Shown here: piece by piece, positions 35,978 through 45,513 of the stretch
Layout: every line of letters starts with the position of its first letter
Position numbering within the stretch: the first letter of the stretch is position 1
DNA from: Methylophilaceae bacterium
GTDB taxonomy: Bacteria; Pseudomonadota; Gammaproteobacteria; Burkholderiales; Methylophilaceae
Assembly (NCBI GenBank): GCA_013141125.1
Contig: JABFRO010000001.1
Location: 1,426,001-1,490,000, forward strand
Length of the DNA stretch: 64,000 nt
Reading direction: 5' to 3'
Notes under the pieces: model-generated
Seen by the model: the letters and a program-made list of their open reading frames with translations, nothing else
Told to the model about the DNA's origin: nothing
The model's database searches: none
Translations under genes and position numbers: made by a program

Positions 35978-36624
35978 TGAACGCCATCGGCATATTCGGC
36001 GGCACCTTCGACCCTATCCATTTCGGCCATTTGCGCATGGCACAGGAATTATTACAGCACTTGAATTTAAGCGAGGTGCGCTTTATCCCAGCGGCAATGC
36101 CAGCGCTGAGAAATCAGCCTGCCACCTCGGCGCAGCACAGATCTGCCATGGTGCGTCTGGCGATTGCGGATAATCCGCAATTCAGCCTGGATGAACGCGA
36201 GCTTCAGCGCGCGGGTTTTTCTTACACCATAGACACGCTTACCGCGCTACGTCAGGAGTTGGGGGCAAATGTGGCACTATGTTTGCTTCTGGGTAGCGAT
36301 GCCTTTTTAAAACTTCCAAGCTGGCAACGCTGGGATGCGTTATTATCGCACGCGCATATCATCGTGGCGCACCGGCCGGGCGCAGAACCGCTGGCAGAAA
36401 ATATGTCCGCTCCGCTCAAAGCATTTTATGAGCGACATGTCACAAACAGCAAACTGGATATTGCCAAAAAAAAGGCCGGGCATATTTTGCTGCAACGCAT
36501 CACGCCGCTGGATATTTCCGCGACGGCCATACGTACAGATTTGCAACAGCAACGTAGCCCGCGCTATTTATTGCCGGACGCAGTGATTGATTATCTGACG
36601 ACCAACCAGCTCTATACAAACTAA
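35977..36624 (+). CDS. nadD: Nicotinate-nucleotide adenylyltransferase
   Basis: A 215-residue nucleotidyltransferase of NAD synthesis. The ATP-binding motif GGTFDPIHFGHL is at the N-terminus and the ISATAIR motif near the C-terminus. The start at 35977 overlaps the TAA of the Toprim gene and gives the standard N-terminus; the frame from 35947 would add ten atypical residues. It is followed by rsfS and rlmH, the usual order. Confidence 0.95.
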   Translation: MNAIGIFGGTFDPIHFGHLRMAQELLQHLNLSEVRFIPAAMPALRNQPATSAQHRSAMVRLAIADNPQFSLDERELQRAGFSYTIDTLTALRQELGANVALCLLLGSDAFLKLPSWQRWDALLSHAHIIVAHRPGAEPLAENMSAPLKAFYERHVTNSKLDIAKKKAGHILLQRITPLDISATAIRTDLQQQRSPRYLLPDAVIDYLTTNQLYTN

Positions 36625-36632
36625 GGAAATTT

Positions 36633-36998
36633 ATGGATATTGAAAAATTAAAACAAGCCGTTATTGACGCGCTTGAAGACATGAAAGGCACGGAAATCAC
36701 CGTCATGGATGTACGCAAGCTCACATCCATGGCCACTTACATGATTATCTGTGAGGCAACATCCACACGTCATGCCAAATCACTGGCGAATAACGTGCGT
36801 GAAAAGCTCAAGGAAGCCGGTGCCGATTTTCGCGGTACCGAGGGCGAAAAAGAAGGTGAATGGGTGTTGGTCGATCTGGGCGACATCATTGTGCACATCA
36901 TGCTGCCCGCCACCCGCGCCTACTATAATCTGGAACAATTATGGGGCGCAGCAGAGGTTCGCCGCCAGCATGTAACGCCGGATGCCATTAACGAGTAA
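36633..36998 (+). CDS. rsfS: Ribosome silencing factor
   Basis: A 121-residue RsfS/Iojap-family protein: ALEDMKGTEITVMDV, the YMIICEATSTRHAKSLA helix and the EGEWVLVDLGDIIVHIM strand are characteristic. It binds ribosomal protein uL14 and blocks subunit joining when nutrients run short. It follows nadD after eight bases. Confidence 0.95.
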   Translation: MDIEKLKQAVIDALEDMKGTEITVMDVRKLTSMATYMIICEATSTRHAKSLANNVREKLKEAGADFRGTEGEKEGEWVLVDLGDIIVHIMLPATRAYYNLEQLWGAAEVRRQHVTPDAINE

Positions 36999-37003
36999 TC
37001 CGC

Positions 37004-37033
37004 TTGGGGGCTAGGTTTAGACCTGCCCCCCAA
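37004..37033. other. Hairpin between rsfS and rlmH
   Basis: TTGGGGG (37004-37010) pairs with CCCCCAA (37027-37033), enclosing AGGT/ACCT arms. No T-tract follows, so it is more likely an RNA-stabilising or attenuating element than a terminator. It resembles the hairpin at 58220-58240. Confidence 0.5.
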
Positions 37034-37062
37034 CTATCGCCTTAGACATTGAAACAACACCG

Positions 37063-37530
37063 ATGAAACTGCGCATTTTAAGTGTGGGTCACAAAATGCC
37101 CGCCTGGGTAGAAATGGCCTGCGCGGAATATCTCAAACGTATGCCGCGCGAAATGCTAGTAGAAATCATTGAAATCAAGCCTGATAAACGCGCTTCCGGC
37201 AAAAATGCCGCACAAGTGCAAGAAGCCGAAAGCAAACGCATCCTTGAAGCCGCAGGCCGAGATTATCTGATTGCCCTGGATGAACGCGGACAGGAACCCA
37301 CCACGTTACAACTGGCCGAACGCATGAAAACCTGGCTGAGTGGCGGCCGCGATGTGTCGCTGGTCATCGGTGGCGCAGACGGCCTGCACGAGGACATAAA
37401 AACGCGTGCCGACTGGCTGTGGGGCTTATCCAAACTCACCCTGCCGCACGGCATGGTGCGCGTGGTGCTGGCCGAGCAACTCTATCGCGCCCACACCGTC
37501 ATCAGCAATCATCCTTATCATCGCGAATAA
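37063..37530 (+). CDS. rlmH: 23S rRNA pseudouridine1915 N3-methyltransferase
   Basis: A 155-residue SPOUT methyltransferase. The SAM-binding knot residues are visible in LVIGGADGLHED and the C-terminal RVVLAEQLYRAHTVISNHPYH (shown in part) is the family hallmark. It modifies helix 69 of 23S rRNA. Length and position after rsfS are standard. Confidence 0.95.
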   Translation: MKLRILSVGHKMPAWVEMACAEYLKRMPREMLVEIIEIKPDKRASGKNAAQVQEAESKRILEAAGRDYLIALDERGQEPTTLQLAERMKTWLSGGRDVSLVIGGADGLHEDIKTRADWLWGLSKLTLPHGMVRVVLAEQLYRAHTVISNHPYHRE

Positions 37531-37535
37531 TCGTC

Positions 37536-38057
37536 ATGAACAAAGATCAAACGCTTTTAGCCGCCAAATTGGAGGCCATACAGGCAGCGGATTTTGCCAT
37601 GGTCGCCCAGCTGGGTGAAAGTATTTGGCGAGAACATTACGCCAGTATCATCAGCCAGGCACAGATTGATTACATGCTGAATAACCGTTATTCAGCGGAA
37701 AATTTGCGCAAGTATGTAGATGCCAATGATCGCTGGCTGGATATTTTAAAACTTACCGACCAGGCCATTGGCTATTGCAGCTATGCGCTAACGGCTGAAC
37801 CAGCAAGCATGAAACTGGAACAGCTGTATCTGCTGGCAGAATTTCGCGGCCAAGGCCTGGGTGGACTGATGTTAAGCCACGTGGAACAACAGGCACGCTG
37901 GCAAGGCTGGCATTCCCTCATCCTGCAAGTCAACAAAGGCAACACCAAGCCTATCGCCATCTACCGCAAAGCCGGTTTTCTCGTGCGTGAAGAGGCGGTG
38001 TTTGACATAGGTCATGGCTTTTTCATGGATGATTTTGTGATGGAAAAGCGGCTTTAG
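37536..38057 (+). CDS. GNAT-family N-acetyltransferase
   Basis: A 173-residue acetyltransferase. The acetyl-CoA-binding A motif is LAEFRGQGLGGLML (RGQGLGG) and the C-terminal IYRKAGFLVREE is typical of RimI-like enzymes. The start at 37536 follows rlmH by five bases; the open frame from 37419 overlaps rlmH and is discarded. The substrate is unknown. It occupies the place where maf is often found in this order of genes. Confidence 0.85.
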   Translation: MNKDQTLLAAKLEAIQAADFAMVAQLGESIWREHYASIISQAQIDYMLNNRYSAENLRKYVDANDRWLDILKLTDQAIGYCSYALTAEPASMKLEQLYLLAEFRGQGLGGLMLSHVEQQARWQGWHSLILQVNKGNTKPIAIYRKAGFLVREEAVFDIGHGFFMDDFVMEKRL

Positions 38058-38076
38058 CAAAGCGTTTTATGAACAA

Positions 38077-38100
38077 AAAACCTCGCGCCAGCGAGGTTTT
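38077..38100 (+). terminator. Rho-independent terminator after the nadD-GNAT operon
   Basis: AAAACCTCGC (38077-38086) pairs with GCGAGGTTTT (38091-38100) around GCCA. It ends the transcript from the Toprim/nadD genes. The A-tract would let it work for the convergent PEP-CTERM gene as well. Confidence 0.85.
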
Positions 38101-38188
38101 AATTTACAAAAGTTGTCTTGAGTTTTATGCAACCAACCCCGTCGAACTTAAAAACAACTTTTGAAGTTGCTTATGTTTTGAAAAAATC

Positions 38189-39031
38189 CTAAAAACTTTT
38201 GCGCCTGCGAGAATATCCCAAAGCCACCAAACCAAGACCCGCAAGTGCAAACGAACTTGGCTCAGGTACAGAAGTCACCACTGAACCGCCATCAGCAGTT
38301 AATCCGGCAACTGCGTCAATTTCATCCTCATCACCATAAAGTGGTTGCAAAGCTTGAGAACCTACTCCTTGCAAGGACACATATTGAAAAGTTGCACCCC
38401 CGGCAAGCTTCCATACCGTAGTAAAGCCATCAGCTAGAGATGTATTATCAGCCTCCCAACCTTGCAGATAAACCTGATCCAATACAGCAAGACTCCAATC
38501 AGCAAGATTGGTTGAACCTGGAGTGTTCGTTAGGTAAACCGTATATTCAACAGCTTCCTGGGGAAGTGGGCCATGGTCAACAATGGGAAACACCACGGCC
38601 TGATTGGCTTGTCCACCGAGATTCCAAATTGTTCCTAGCCACGGCTTATCCTGTGCTGTATTGGTCGAATAGTTAGTCCCTGTATTTTGTAACCACTTGT
38701 AATCACGGGCATTCCCATACGCAGTATTTGCTGAGTCAATACTGTATGCGTAGTCCAACTTACCAGTGGTCGTTCCATAAGCGCTGGCATTAGCTGTGAT
38801 AACACTCCCAAATACAAGACCGGCTGGATCCGCATAGGTACCTGTACTCACTTTTAAATCAGTCGCGCCAGTTCCAATAGTAAAACCTAAGCCAGCAAAA
38901 GTAGCGGCACTGGCACCTTGATAAGCTGTGGAATAATTTGCATCACCTGACCCGCTAATAAATGCGGCTTCTGCCGAATTGGCTATCAGTACAAGTGCGC
39001 TAGCCAGACAAATTTCTAATTTACTTTTCAT
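38189..39031 (-). CDS. PEP-CTERM-sorted exported protein
   Basis: A 280-residue secreted protein with an N-terminal signal peptide (about 1-22, ending NSAEA). The C-terminus has the complete exosortase signal: VPEP at about 255-258, a hydrophobic stretch (FALAGLGLVALGY) and the basic end SRRRKSF. The middle part is Gly/Ser/Thr/Asn-rich and beta-type, with no enzyme motif. It is the expected substrate of the XrtB exosortase encoded at 13595-14470. It is preceded by a good ribosome site and a near-perfect sigma-54 promoter 125 bases upstream. Confidence 0.88.
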   Translation of the reverse strand: MKSKLEICLASALVLIANSAEAAFISGSGDANYSTAYQGASAATFAGLGFTIGTGATDLKVSTGTYADPAGLVFGSVITANASAYGTTTGKLDYAYSIDSANTAYGNARDYKWLQNTGTNYSTNTAQDKPWLGTIWNLGGQANQAVVFPIVDHGPLPQEAVEYTVYLTNTPGSTNLADWSLAVLDQVYLQGWEADNTSLADGFTTVWKLAGGATFQYVSLQGVGSQALQPLYGDEDEIDAVAGLTADGGSVVTSVPEPSSFALAGLGLVALGYSRRRKSF

Positions 39032-39154
39032 TTCAAACTCCTTAATTGAATTTTAAAAATACCAAATATTGCAAATCCTTAATAATTACAAGAAGAAGCA
39101 ACTGAATGCCTGAATGATTGAGATTAGCAATCTTCCGCCGGGCATTATGTGAAA

Positions 39155-39170
39155 AGCAAAATTAGTGCCA
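39155..39170 (-). promoter_or_regulatory. Sigma-54 (RpoN) promoter of the PEP-CTERM gene
   Basis: Reading the minus strand, TGGCAC (39170-39165), five bases, then TTGC followed by T (39159-39155) matches the -24/-12 consensus TGGCAC-N5-TTGC(A/T) at every defined position. The start would be near 39144, leaving a leader of about 110 bases. Haft and co-workers linked PEP-CTERM genes to RpoN and the PrsK/PrsR two-component system. Confidence 0.75.
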
Positions 39171-39734
39171 TAAAAAATCCAAATGAAGTTTTTTTTTAAA
39201 AATCATATGGTTATAGCAGCTTCTACAAAGCATGCCCAAAAAAATATCTTGTTATTGTAAAGAATTCCGACACTTCAGCTTTAAATGAGCCCAATTGCCA
39301 AGAATATTTTTACGATCAGCCTAGAAGAAAACTTGCAAAGCTTTCGTAGCCGCCCAGCCAGCTGCAATCCAAGGCTCATTAGACGTTCAAATATCCTCGA
39401 AACCAAATAACACGTTATTTTTTGTTTATGTCTACCGTAAACTGTAAAAATATTCGACTGTTTTCTAATTTCAAATTTGTTCTGCCCGAACAGACATTCG
39501 CTCGTTTAAAGGTGACACCTTAAAAACAGCTTTATTTGGATGGTCAAAAAAAACAGGATCAATTCTCCAACATCTCAACAACAATTTCAAAACTAAGCCC
39601 CAATCCCCGCGTTATTCCACAGATGGCTTTTTATTTTATTTGGATAAAATTTGTCTGGTATAAATTTGTATGTATCAAATACCCATGCTCGTTATCCAAT
39701 CTTGTGAAAAAAATAAAACCAAAGTTGCCATACC
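39171..39734. other. Long AT-rich intergenic region, no gene
   Basis: No supported coding sequence. It should hold the upstream activator site for the sigma-54 promoter on its left side. A small hairpin AAATAA/TTATTT followed by T's lies at 39405-39423. The kinase operon's promoter is on its right side. The 69-codon open frame at 39536 has no ribosome site. Confidence 0.5.
39656..39664 (+). promoter_or_regulatory. Possible extended -10 promoter of the kinase/filament operon
   Basis: TGG directly before TATAAA (39659-39664) fits an extended -10 element. No good -35 accompanies it. Transcription would start about 65 bases before the kinase ATG. Confidence 0.35.
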
Positions 39735-41570
39735 ATGAAAAATGATCGATTAGGCTTGTTAATGATTGCGGCTTCATTAGCCGTAATTGCGATTATTTTA
39801 AGTTTGCTGCACACGCATCAATCTACGTTGCAACAAGAAAAAATACGTGTTTTTGGCGTGGCCATTACGCGCGCCTTGTCGGGCGTGGAATATGCGCAAT
39901 TGGTGCCGGAGGCTGGGCATAAAAGTCTGGTAGACACATTGACCAGCGTACAGGGCAGTGAGAATTTTGCTTATGGTGTCGTCGTTAATCTGGAAGGGCA
40001 GCATTTGTTTGAAACCGCGTCTGCCGGAACCTTGATTCCAGATACCAGAATGCCAACCGAGCCTGCGGGCTGGATAGGCGAACATTTTCTCAACTCACCC
40101 GGGGATAACCGTCAAATACGTGAGTTTTTCGCACCCGCGATGCGTGGTGGTGAATTGGCTGGGTTTGTGAGGGTGGGCTATTACAATGAATCGGCGTATG
40201 GCTGGGGTAAGGAAATATCCTACTTCGCACTCATGGCCTTGCCCATATTTTTGCTTACGGCGGCTTCCTATTTCATGATTAGACGTGAAATAAGACCCTT
40301 GGCGCAACTTAGTGAAAAAATGGAGCAGGCTACGCACGCTTATGGCATCAGCACCATGCCAGCAGCGCATGGTCAGGATCTGGGCGATTTTATTCAGCGC
40401 TTCGATCAATTTATTCAGCTCGTACAATCCCGAGTGCAGCAGGCAGACACTGAATCTGTTTCTACGCAAACCTCTGCGCGCTTGCTGGGCTACAAGCAGG
40501 AAAAAGCCGAATCCGCACTGAATGCTATCCCCGAAGCGGTGCTGGTGATTGATGATACCTGTATTCCTACGTTTGTTAATTCCAAGGTGGAAGCCGTGCT
40601 GGGGGTTGCTAGCGACGAGATCATCGGACACGCACCGCAAACCTGGTGCAAAAACGAAGAAGTGCTGGCGTTTCTGATACGTTTCAACCAATCCACCACT
40701 TCGACAAGAACCGCCAGCCTGGAATACACGCCGGACACTAACCCGGATCGTCGATTTTCCGTTTCGGCTTTTCCGTTGTTTTCTCCGCGTGATAAAAGCG
40801 TGCTGTTTGGTCGATTAATTATTTTCCATGACATTAGCAATGAACACTTGGCCAAAAAAGCCGGTTCAGAGTTTGTGGCACATGTTTCGCATGAGCTTAA
40901 AACGCCGCTCAATACCTTGGCAGCATATTCCGAATTATTACTGGATTACACCCTATTGGATGATGCCCAGCGCGTTGAAGCCGTCAACGTGATCCATGAC
41001 GAAGCAGAACGTATGGCAGGTTTAATCAACAATCTGCTGAATATTTCCAAGCTGGAAACCGGCACCTTAAAACTTGATCGCAAACGCGTCAAGATTCATG
41101 ATTTGTTGCAGGATGCAATAGATCGTATGAATAAAAACGCCTTTGACAAAGGCATCACCATTGAACTCAACATGCCACCTGATCTCGGCTCGGCCAGATT
41201 GGACAAGGATTTGTTCCGCATTGCCATTGATAACCTGTTGAGCAATGCCATTAAATACAGCAACCCCGGTAGCCGCGTCATTTTAAGTGCGCAAAACCCT
41301 GACAATGACCTGATGACCATAACGGTGCGGGATCAAGGCATAGGCATTTCAGCGGAAGACTGCGAAAAAGTTTTCCTCAAGTATTACCGCTCCAATAGCA
41401 GCGATGTAACTTCACGCAGCGGTCATGGCTTGGGGCTGTATCTGGTCAAACAAATCATTGAAATGCATCACGGAGCCGTATCCGTGAGCAGCGAACTGGG
41501 CAAGGGAACGGAATTTTGCATTTCATTCAAGGCGCAACCCGTACTGTTAGAGGAATCGAGAAGTTTATGA
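39735..41570 (+). CDS. Membrane sensor histidine kinase with PAS domain
   Basis: A 611-residue kinase. Order: helix 1 (about 7-24), a periplasmic sensor domain (about 25-160), helix 2 (about 164-182), a HAMP-like linker, a PAS domain (about 258-370), a HisKA domain with phospho-accepting His386 in HVSHELKTPLN, and a HATPase domain (NLLSNAIKYSN, DQGIGIS, GHGLGLYLVKQI). It heads a long co-directional run into a type IV filament system and overlaps the response regulator gene by ATGA. The signal sensed is unknown. Confidence 0.9.
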   Translation: MKNDRLGLLMIAASLAVIAIILSLLHTHQSTLQQEKIRVFGVAITRALSGVEYAQLVPEAGHKSLVDTLTSVQGSENFAYGVVVNLEGQHLFETASAGTLIPDTRMPTEPAGWIGEHFLNSPGDNRQIREFFAPAMRGGELAGFVRVGYYNESAYGWGKEISYFALMALPIFLLTAASYFMIRREIRPLAQLSEKMEQATHAYGISTMPAAHGQDLGDFIQRFDQFIQLVQSRVQQADTESVSTQTSARLLGYKQEKAESALNAIPEAVLVIDDTCIPTFVNSKVEAVLGVASDEIIGHAPQTWCKNEEVLAFLIRFNQSTTSTRTASLEYTPDTNPDRRFSVSAFPLFSPRDKSVLFGRLIIFHDISNEHLAKKAGSEFVAHVSHELKTPLNTLAAYSELLLDYTLLDDAQRVEAVNVIHDEAERMAGLINNLLNISKLETGTLKLDRKRVKIHDLLQDAIDRMNKNAFDKGITIELNMPPDLGSARLDKDLFRIAIDNLLSNAIKYSNPGSRVILSAQNPDNDLMTITVRDQGIGISAEDCEKVFLKYYRSNSSDVTSRSGHGLGLYLVKQIIEMHHGAVSVSSELGKGTEFCISFKAQPVLLEESRSL

Positions 41571-41974
41571 AAAAAATTTTAATTGCCGATGATGAGCAGC
41601 ACATTGTGCGCGTGCTTAAACTATATCTGGAGCGCGAAGGCTACACTGTACAAACGGCGGCCGATGGTCAGGCGGCCTTGGCGATGATTCTGGAAAACCC
41701 ACCGGACGTGTTGATTACCGATATTCATATGCCACGCATGACCGGGCAGGCACTGTGTTTGGCACTGGTGGAACAATTGCCAACACGCGCGTTTCCAATT
41801 TTTGTGATGACCTCGATGACGGATAGGGAACATCGCGAATGGACGAAAAAAATTGAGCGCCTGGAGTTTCTGGAGAAACCCTTAAGTATGCGCACTATGC
41901 TGACTCGGCTCAACAAAGTATTTAGTGACGCTCAGGCCAGTGCTGAGGTGATAAAGGAGCCCAGCAATGCTTAA
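41567..41974 (+). CDS. Single-domain response regulator
   Basis: A 135-residue CheY-like receiver: acidic pocket ADDEQ, phospho-accepting Asp52 in LITDIHMP, switch Thr/Ser in FVMTSMTD and Lys in LEKPLS. It has no output domain, so it must act by protein contact, perhaps on the HD-GYP protein or the filament ATPase encoded next. The start at 41567 is the ATGA with the kinase. It overlaps the HD-GYP gene by eight bases. Confidence 0.9.
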   Translation: MKKILIADDEQHIVRVLKLYLEREGYTVQTAADGQAALAMILENPPDVLITDIHMPRMTGQALCLALVEQLPTRAFPIFVMTSMTDREHREWTKKIERLEFLEKPLSMRTMLTRLNKVFSDAQASAEVIKEPSNA

Positions 41975-43472
41975 CCACGGATTGCAGGGGATAGATTTTG
42001 CCAGGCACCAGCGCTGGCTGGATCGCGCAGCGGGGAGAGAGGTGTTATTTGCGGTATTTGACCAGGCGGGAACAGCGCTCTGGGGTAGCAAAAACACCGG
42101 GGCTGATGCCATCGGCCTCATCCTGGCTGAAAAAAATAATGAAGTGGCGGGAGCACAGCGACTCCAGGAATCGGGTGTGGATAAAGCCGCGCTGTATCAA
42201 TCGCTCAATCTTCCCGGCCAAGGTTTACTGGGAACCGTAGTCATTCTGGCCGAGCGCTTTGATCCAGCCCATGCACCCATGGAGATAGACCAGCTGGCTG
42301 AAGCCCTGAACGACATTGCCGACAGCATTGTGGATGAATGTCGCTATCAAAACGACATGGATGGAATGGCCGAGGTGCTGGGTGAAAATTATGAAGAACT
42401 GCATCTGGTTTATGCTGTGGATCAGCATGTAAAAAATCATGTGGGTGAAAACAAGGATATTTTTCAAAGCCTGTTGCAATCAACTGCCGAGCATCTGAAT
42501 GTGGATGTAGTCGCGTATGTTCAGCCAGGCGAAGACGTTTGCATTTATGCTACGGCGCTGAGCAAGGAGATTCACAATCTTGATCTGGTGCTGGTGGAAA
42601 TGCGTGGTGACTTGTTTCGCTTTATTCAGGCCTCGCGTGAAACCATGGTACTCAATGCAGCAGATGATCCGCGCCGCGCCTATATTTTCACCGACATGTC
42701 TTACAAGGTGCTGGCTAGTCCGGTAGTGACCAGCGATAACAAAGTGGATTCACTGATCGTGCTACTTAATCATGCGCACAAGCCGGATTTTTCCAATAGT
42801 GATCGCAAACTGGCCGATGTACTGGCCAATCAGGTCGCCAGCTTGAGTAAAACCTATGCGCTCATCAACAGCATGAAGGAGTTTAATGACCAATTAGCCT
42901 CCACGCTGATTGAAGCGGTTGAAGCCAAAGATCCCTATACGCGCGGCCATAGCGAGCGTGTGCATTATTTATCCATGGAAATCGGCAGAGCCATGGCGCT
43001 GGATGATCTTGAAGATTTGCATTGGGGTGCATTACTGCATGATGTTGGCAAAATTGGCATTCCCGATGCCGTGCTGTGCAAACCCAGCCGTTTAACGCAA
43101 GATGAATACACCTTTATCATGGTGCACCCCGAGCGCAGCTATGAAATTCTGCGCCACGTAAAACATCTGCAACACGCCGTATTGGGTGCAAGACACCATC
43201 AGGAAATGTACGACGGTAGTGGCTATCCCATGGGACTGAAAGGTGAACGCATACCGTTACATGCGCGCATTATCGCCGTTGCCGACACTTATGATTCCAT
43301 TACCAGTTCACGCGCTTATCGTGCAGGGCGTAGCCACGAGGTTGCCATGCACGAAATTGAAAGAGTCTCGGGAAAACAGCTAGACCCGGTCATTATTGAA
43401 ATCTTCAAAAAAATTGTAGCGGTTGAGCCCGAGTGGTTGCAACGCTTCAATATCAAGCGCGAAAAGGTTTAG
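41967..43472 (+). CDS. GAF/HD-GYP cyclic-di-GMP phosphodiesterase
   Basis: A 501-residue cytoplasmic protein. Residues ~1-140 are an unrecognised sensor-like region, ~145-300 a GAF domain and ~315-490 an HD-GYP domain. The HD pair is His358-Asp359 in LLHDVGKIGIPD, the first His is in RGHSERVHY, and the GYP motif is DGSGYPMGLKGE. The usual HHE before it is HHQ (410-412). HD-GYP enzymes hydrolyse c-di-GMP. Lying between a two-component pair and a c-di-GMP-binding type of ATPase, it probably sets the local c-di-GMP level for the filament machine. Confidence 0.88.
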   Translation: MLNHGLQGIDFARHQRWLDRAAGREVLFAVFDQAGTALWGSKNTGADAIGLILAEKNNEVAGAQRLQESGVDKAALYQSLNLPGQGLLGTVVILAERFDPAHAPMEIDQLAEALNDIADSIVDECRYQNDMDGMAEVLGENYEELHLVYAVDQHVKNHVGENKDIFQSLLQSTAEHLNVDVVAYVQPGEDVCIYATALSKEIHNLDLVLVEMRGDLFRFIQASRETMVLNAADDPRRAYIFTDMSYKVLASPVVTSDNKVDSLIVLLNHAHKPDFSNSDRKLADVLANQVASLSKTYALINSMKEFNDQLASTLIEAVEAKDPYTRGHSERVHYLSMEIGRAMALDDLEDLHWGALLHDVGKIGIPDAVLCKPSRLTQDEYTFIMVHPERSYEILRHVKHLQHAVLGARHHQEMYDGSGYPMGLKGERIPLHARIIAVADTYDSITSSRAYRAGRSHEVAMHEIERVSGKQLDPVIIEIFKKIVAVEPEWLQRFNIKREKV

Positions 43473-43477
43473 GCCTG

Positions 43478-45511
43478 ATGTCGCAAACTATCGCCAGCAG
43501 CAATATCGGAGTCATGACGTATCTTGCGCCAGTAGGTGCGCTGGTGGATGAAACGCAGCACACTCTGCTGGAAGAAACCATCAACCACTGCATCGCGACC
43601 CATCAACTACAACTGGTGTTGGATCTGGAACAGATTTCATTAATTGATGGTCGGGTATTGGAAATCATGCTGGAAGCCAATGACAGGCTGGCACAGTTTG
43701 GCGGAAACTTGAAGTTCGTTAATCCTTCAAATCTGATTAAGGATATTTTGGTTGTTACCGGACTGGGCGATGCTGCCACATTAAATTTTGCCGGTTTTGG
43801 CGATATGCACATGCTTGAAGCCCATATGCCTGTGCAGCATCATAAACGTCTGGGAGAAATCATTCTGGAAATGGGGGTGGCAACCGAGACACAGCTGGAA
43901 AGTGTGTTGAACCTGCAATCTTCCAACCCCAGCCTGATGGGTAAGTTGCTGGTGAATCAGGGCATCATTACTCAAGCCAATCTGATGGCGGCGATTAGCC
44001 TGCAATTGGGCATTCCCTATATAGCGCTGCGAACGGGCTTATATGAAGATGCTGCTACCAATTTATTGCCTAACCCCATAGCGCGGCGGCTGAAAGTGCT
44101 GCCCATGTTCAAGGTGCACGACACCCTGACGCTGGCCACCGCAGACCCACAGAACATCACGGCATTGGATGAAATACAGGACATCACCGGCTGCAAATTG
44201 CATTTGGTACTCGCGCACCAGGAAGAGATTTTAAAGTTTCAAATTGAAGCCTATGGCGGCAACAGCATCAGCCCCGAGCTGGTGGAAAACATGGCCACCG
44301 ATCTGGAGCTGGTGGAGCAGGAACAGGCCGATTTCAACACCATAGATGAAATGGCGGGCGGCAGCCCTGTCGTCAACCTGGTGAATGGGCTGATTCAACG
44401 CGCCGTGCGCGATGGTGCCAGTGATATGCATATAGAGTGTGGGCGTAGCCGCACACTGGTCAGGTTCCGCATAGACGGTGTGCTTTATGAAGTATTGTCC
44501 ACGCGTACAGATTTGCATCCGGCCATTGTTTCGCGTCTCAAGGTGATGGCAAATCTGGATATTGCCGAGCGGCGCTTGCCGCAGGATGGCCGGCTGCAAG
44601 TGGTCACGCAGGGGCGTACCGTGGATTTACGCTTCAGCTCTTTGCCTGGCATCAATGGCGAAAAAATTGTTTTGCGTGTGCTGGATAAAAATCACTCCAT
44701 TCTGGATGTAGAAAAACTAGGCATGAGCGTGCCCAATCTGGCGCTACTCAAAAAATTGCTGGGCCGCAGCCACGGCCTGATTCTGGTCACCGGCCCCACC
44801 GGTAGCGGCAAAACCACTACCTTGTATGCGGGCATTAATCATCTCAAAAGCATAGAAAAGAATATCGTCACCATTGAAGACCCGGTGGAATTTCAGCTCG
44901 ACATCATCAATCAGAATCAGGTCAATGAAAGCATAGGCTTATCCTTTGCCAAAATGCTCAAACATGTTTTGCGCCAAGACCCGGACATCATCATGGTGGG
45001 CGAAATTCGCGACCGTGAAACCGCAGAAATCGCCGTGCAAGCGGCGTTAACCGGTCATCTGGTGTTATCCACGCTGCACACCAACGATGCCGTAGGCGCG
45101 CTCACCCGCATCATGGATATGGGCATAGAGCCTTACCTGCTGTCTTCCGCGCTGGCGGGTGTGGTCGCGCAACGTTTAATGCGCCAAATCTGCCCGGCAT
45201 GCAAAACCTTATATCTGCCACCGCCCGATTTGGCGGCTAAATTTCACTGGCCGGAAGGCTCGCGCATTGCACGCGGACGTGGCTGCTCCAGCTGTTACGA
45301 TTCCGGCTACAAAGGCCGTTTGGGGATTCATGAAATCATTGAATCCAACGAAAGCCTGCAACGTATCATGGTCAAAAATCCAACCAAGGATGAACTGCAA
45401 GCGTTTGTTGTAGCAGAAGGTTACCGCCGACTATTTGACGATGGCATGCAGCGCGTACTGGAAGGCCGCACTACGGCTGAGGAGGTTATGCGTGTTATTC
45501 ATGCAGACTAA
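43478..45511 (+). CDS. Filament extension ATPase: STAS + MshEN + GspE/PilB fusion
   Basis: A 677-residue motor. Residues 1-110 form a STAS domain whose usual phosphorylatable Ser is replaced (LIDGRVLEI, Asp57-Gly58). Residues ~121-185 are an MshEN domain with two 24-residue motifs ([10 protein letters not shown]...LNLQ and MGKLLVNQG...ISLQ), the c-di-GMP-binding pattern of MshE. Then comes the GspE core with Walker [11 protein letters not shown] (~439-448), Asp box, Walker B MVGEIRD and the zinc tetracysteine CPAC...CSSC. The start at 43478 follows the HD-GYP gene by five bases. An N-terminal STAS on a secretion ATPase is unusual. Confidence 0.88.
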   Translation: MSQTIASSNIGVMTYLAPVGALVDETQHTLLEETINHCIATHQLQLVLDLEQISLIDGRVLEIMLEANDRLAQFGGNLKFVNPSNLIKDILVVTGLGDAATLNFAGFGDMHMLEAHMPVQHHKRLGEIILEMGVATETQLESVLNLQSSNPSLMGKLLVNQGIITQANLMAAISLQLGIPYIALRTGLYEDAATNLLPNPIARRLKVLPMFKVHDTLTLATADPQNITALDEIQDITGCKLHLVLAHQEEILKFQIEAYGGNSISPELVENMATDLELVEQEQADFNTIDEMAGGSPVVNLVNGLIQRAVRDGASDMHIECGRSRTLVRFRIDGVLYEVLSTRTDLHPAIVSRLKVMANLDIAERRLPQDGRLQVVTQGRTVDLRFSSLPGINGEKIVLRVLDKNHSILDVEKLGMSVPNLALLKKLLGRSHGLILVTGPTGSGKTTTLYAGINHLKSIEKNIVTIEDPVEFQLDIINQNQVNESIGLSFAKMLKHVLRQDPDIIMVGEIRDRETAEIAVQAALTGHLVLSTLHTNDAVGALTRIMDMGIEPYLLSSALAGVVAQRLMRQICPACKTLYLPPPDLAAKFHWPEGSRIARGRGCSSCYDSGYKGRLGIHEIIESNESLQRIMVKNPTKDELQAFVVAEGYRRLFDDGMQRVLEGRTTAEEVMRVIHAD

Positions 45512-45513
45512 AT

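Noticed and set aside
39536-39745. 69-codon open frame upstream of the histidine kinase
   Set aside because: It covers the probable promoter and overlaps the kinase start; low-complexity AT-driven sequence.
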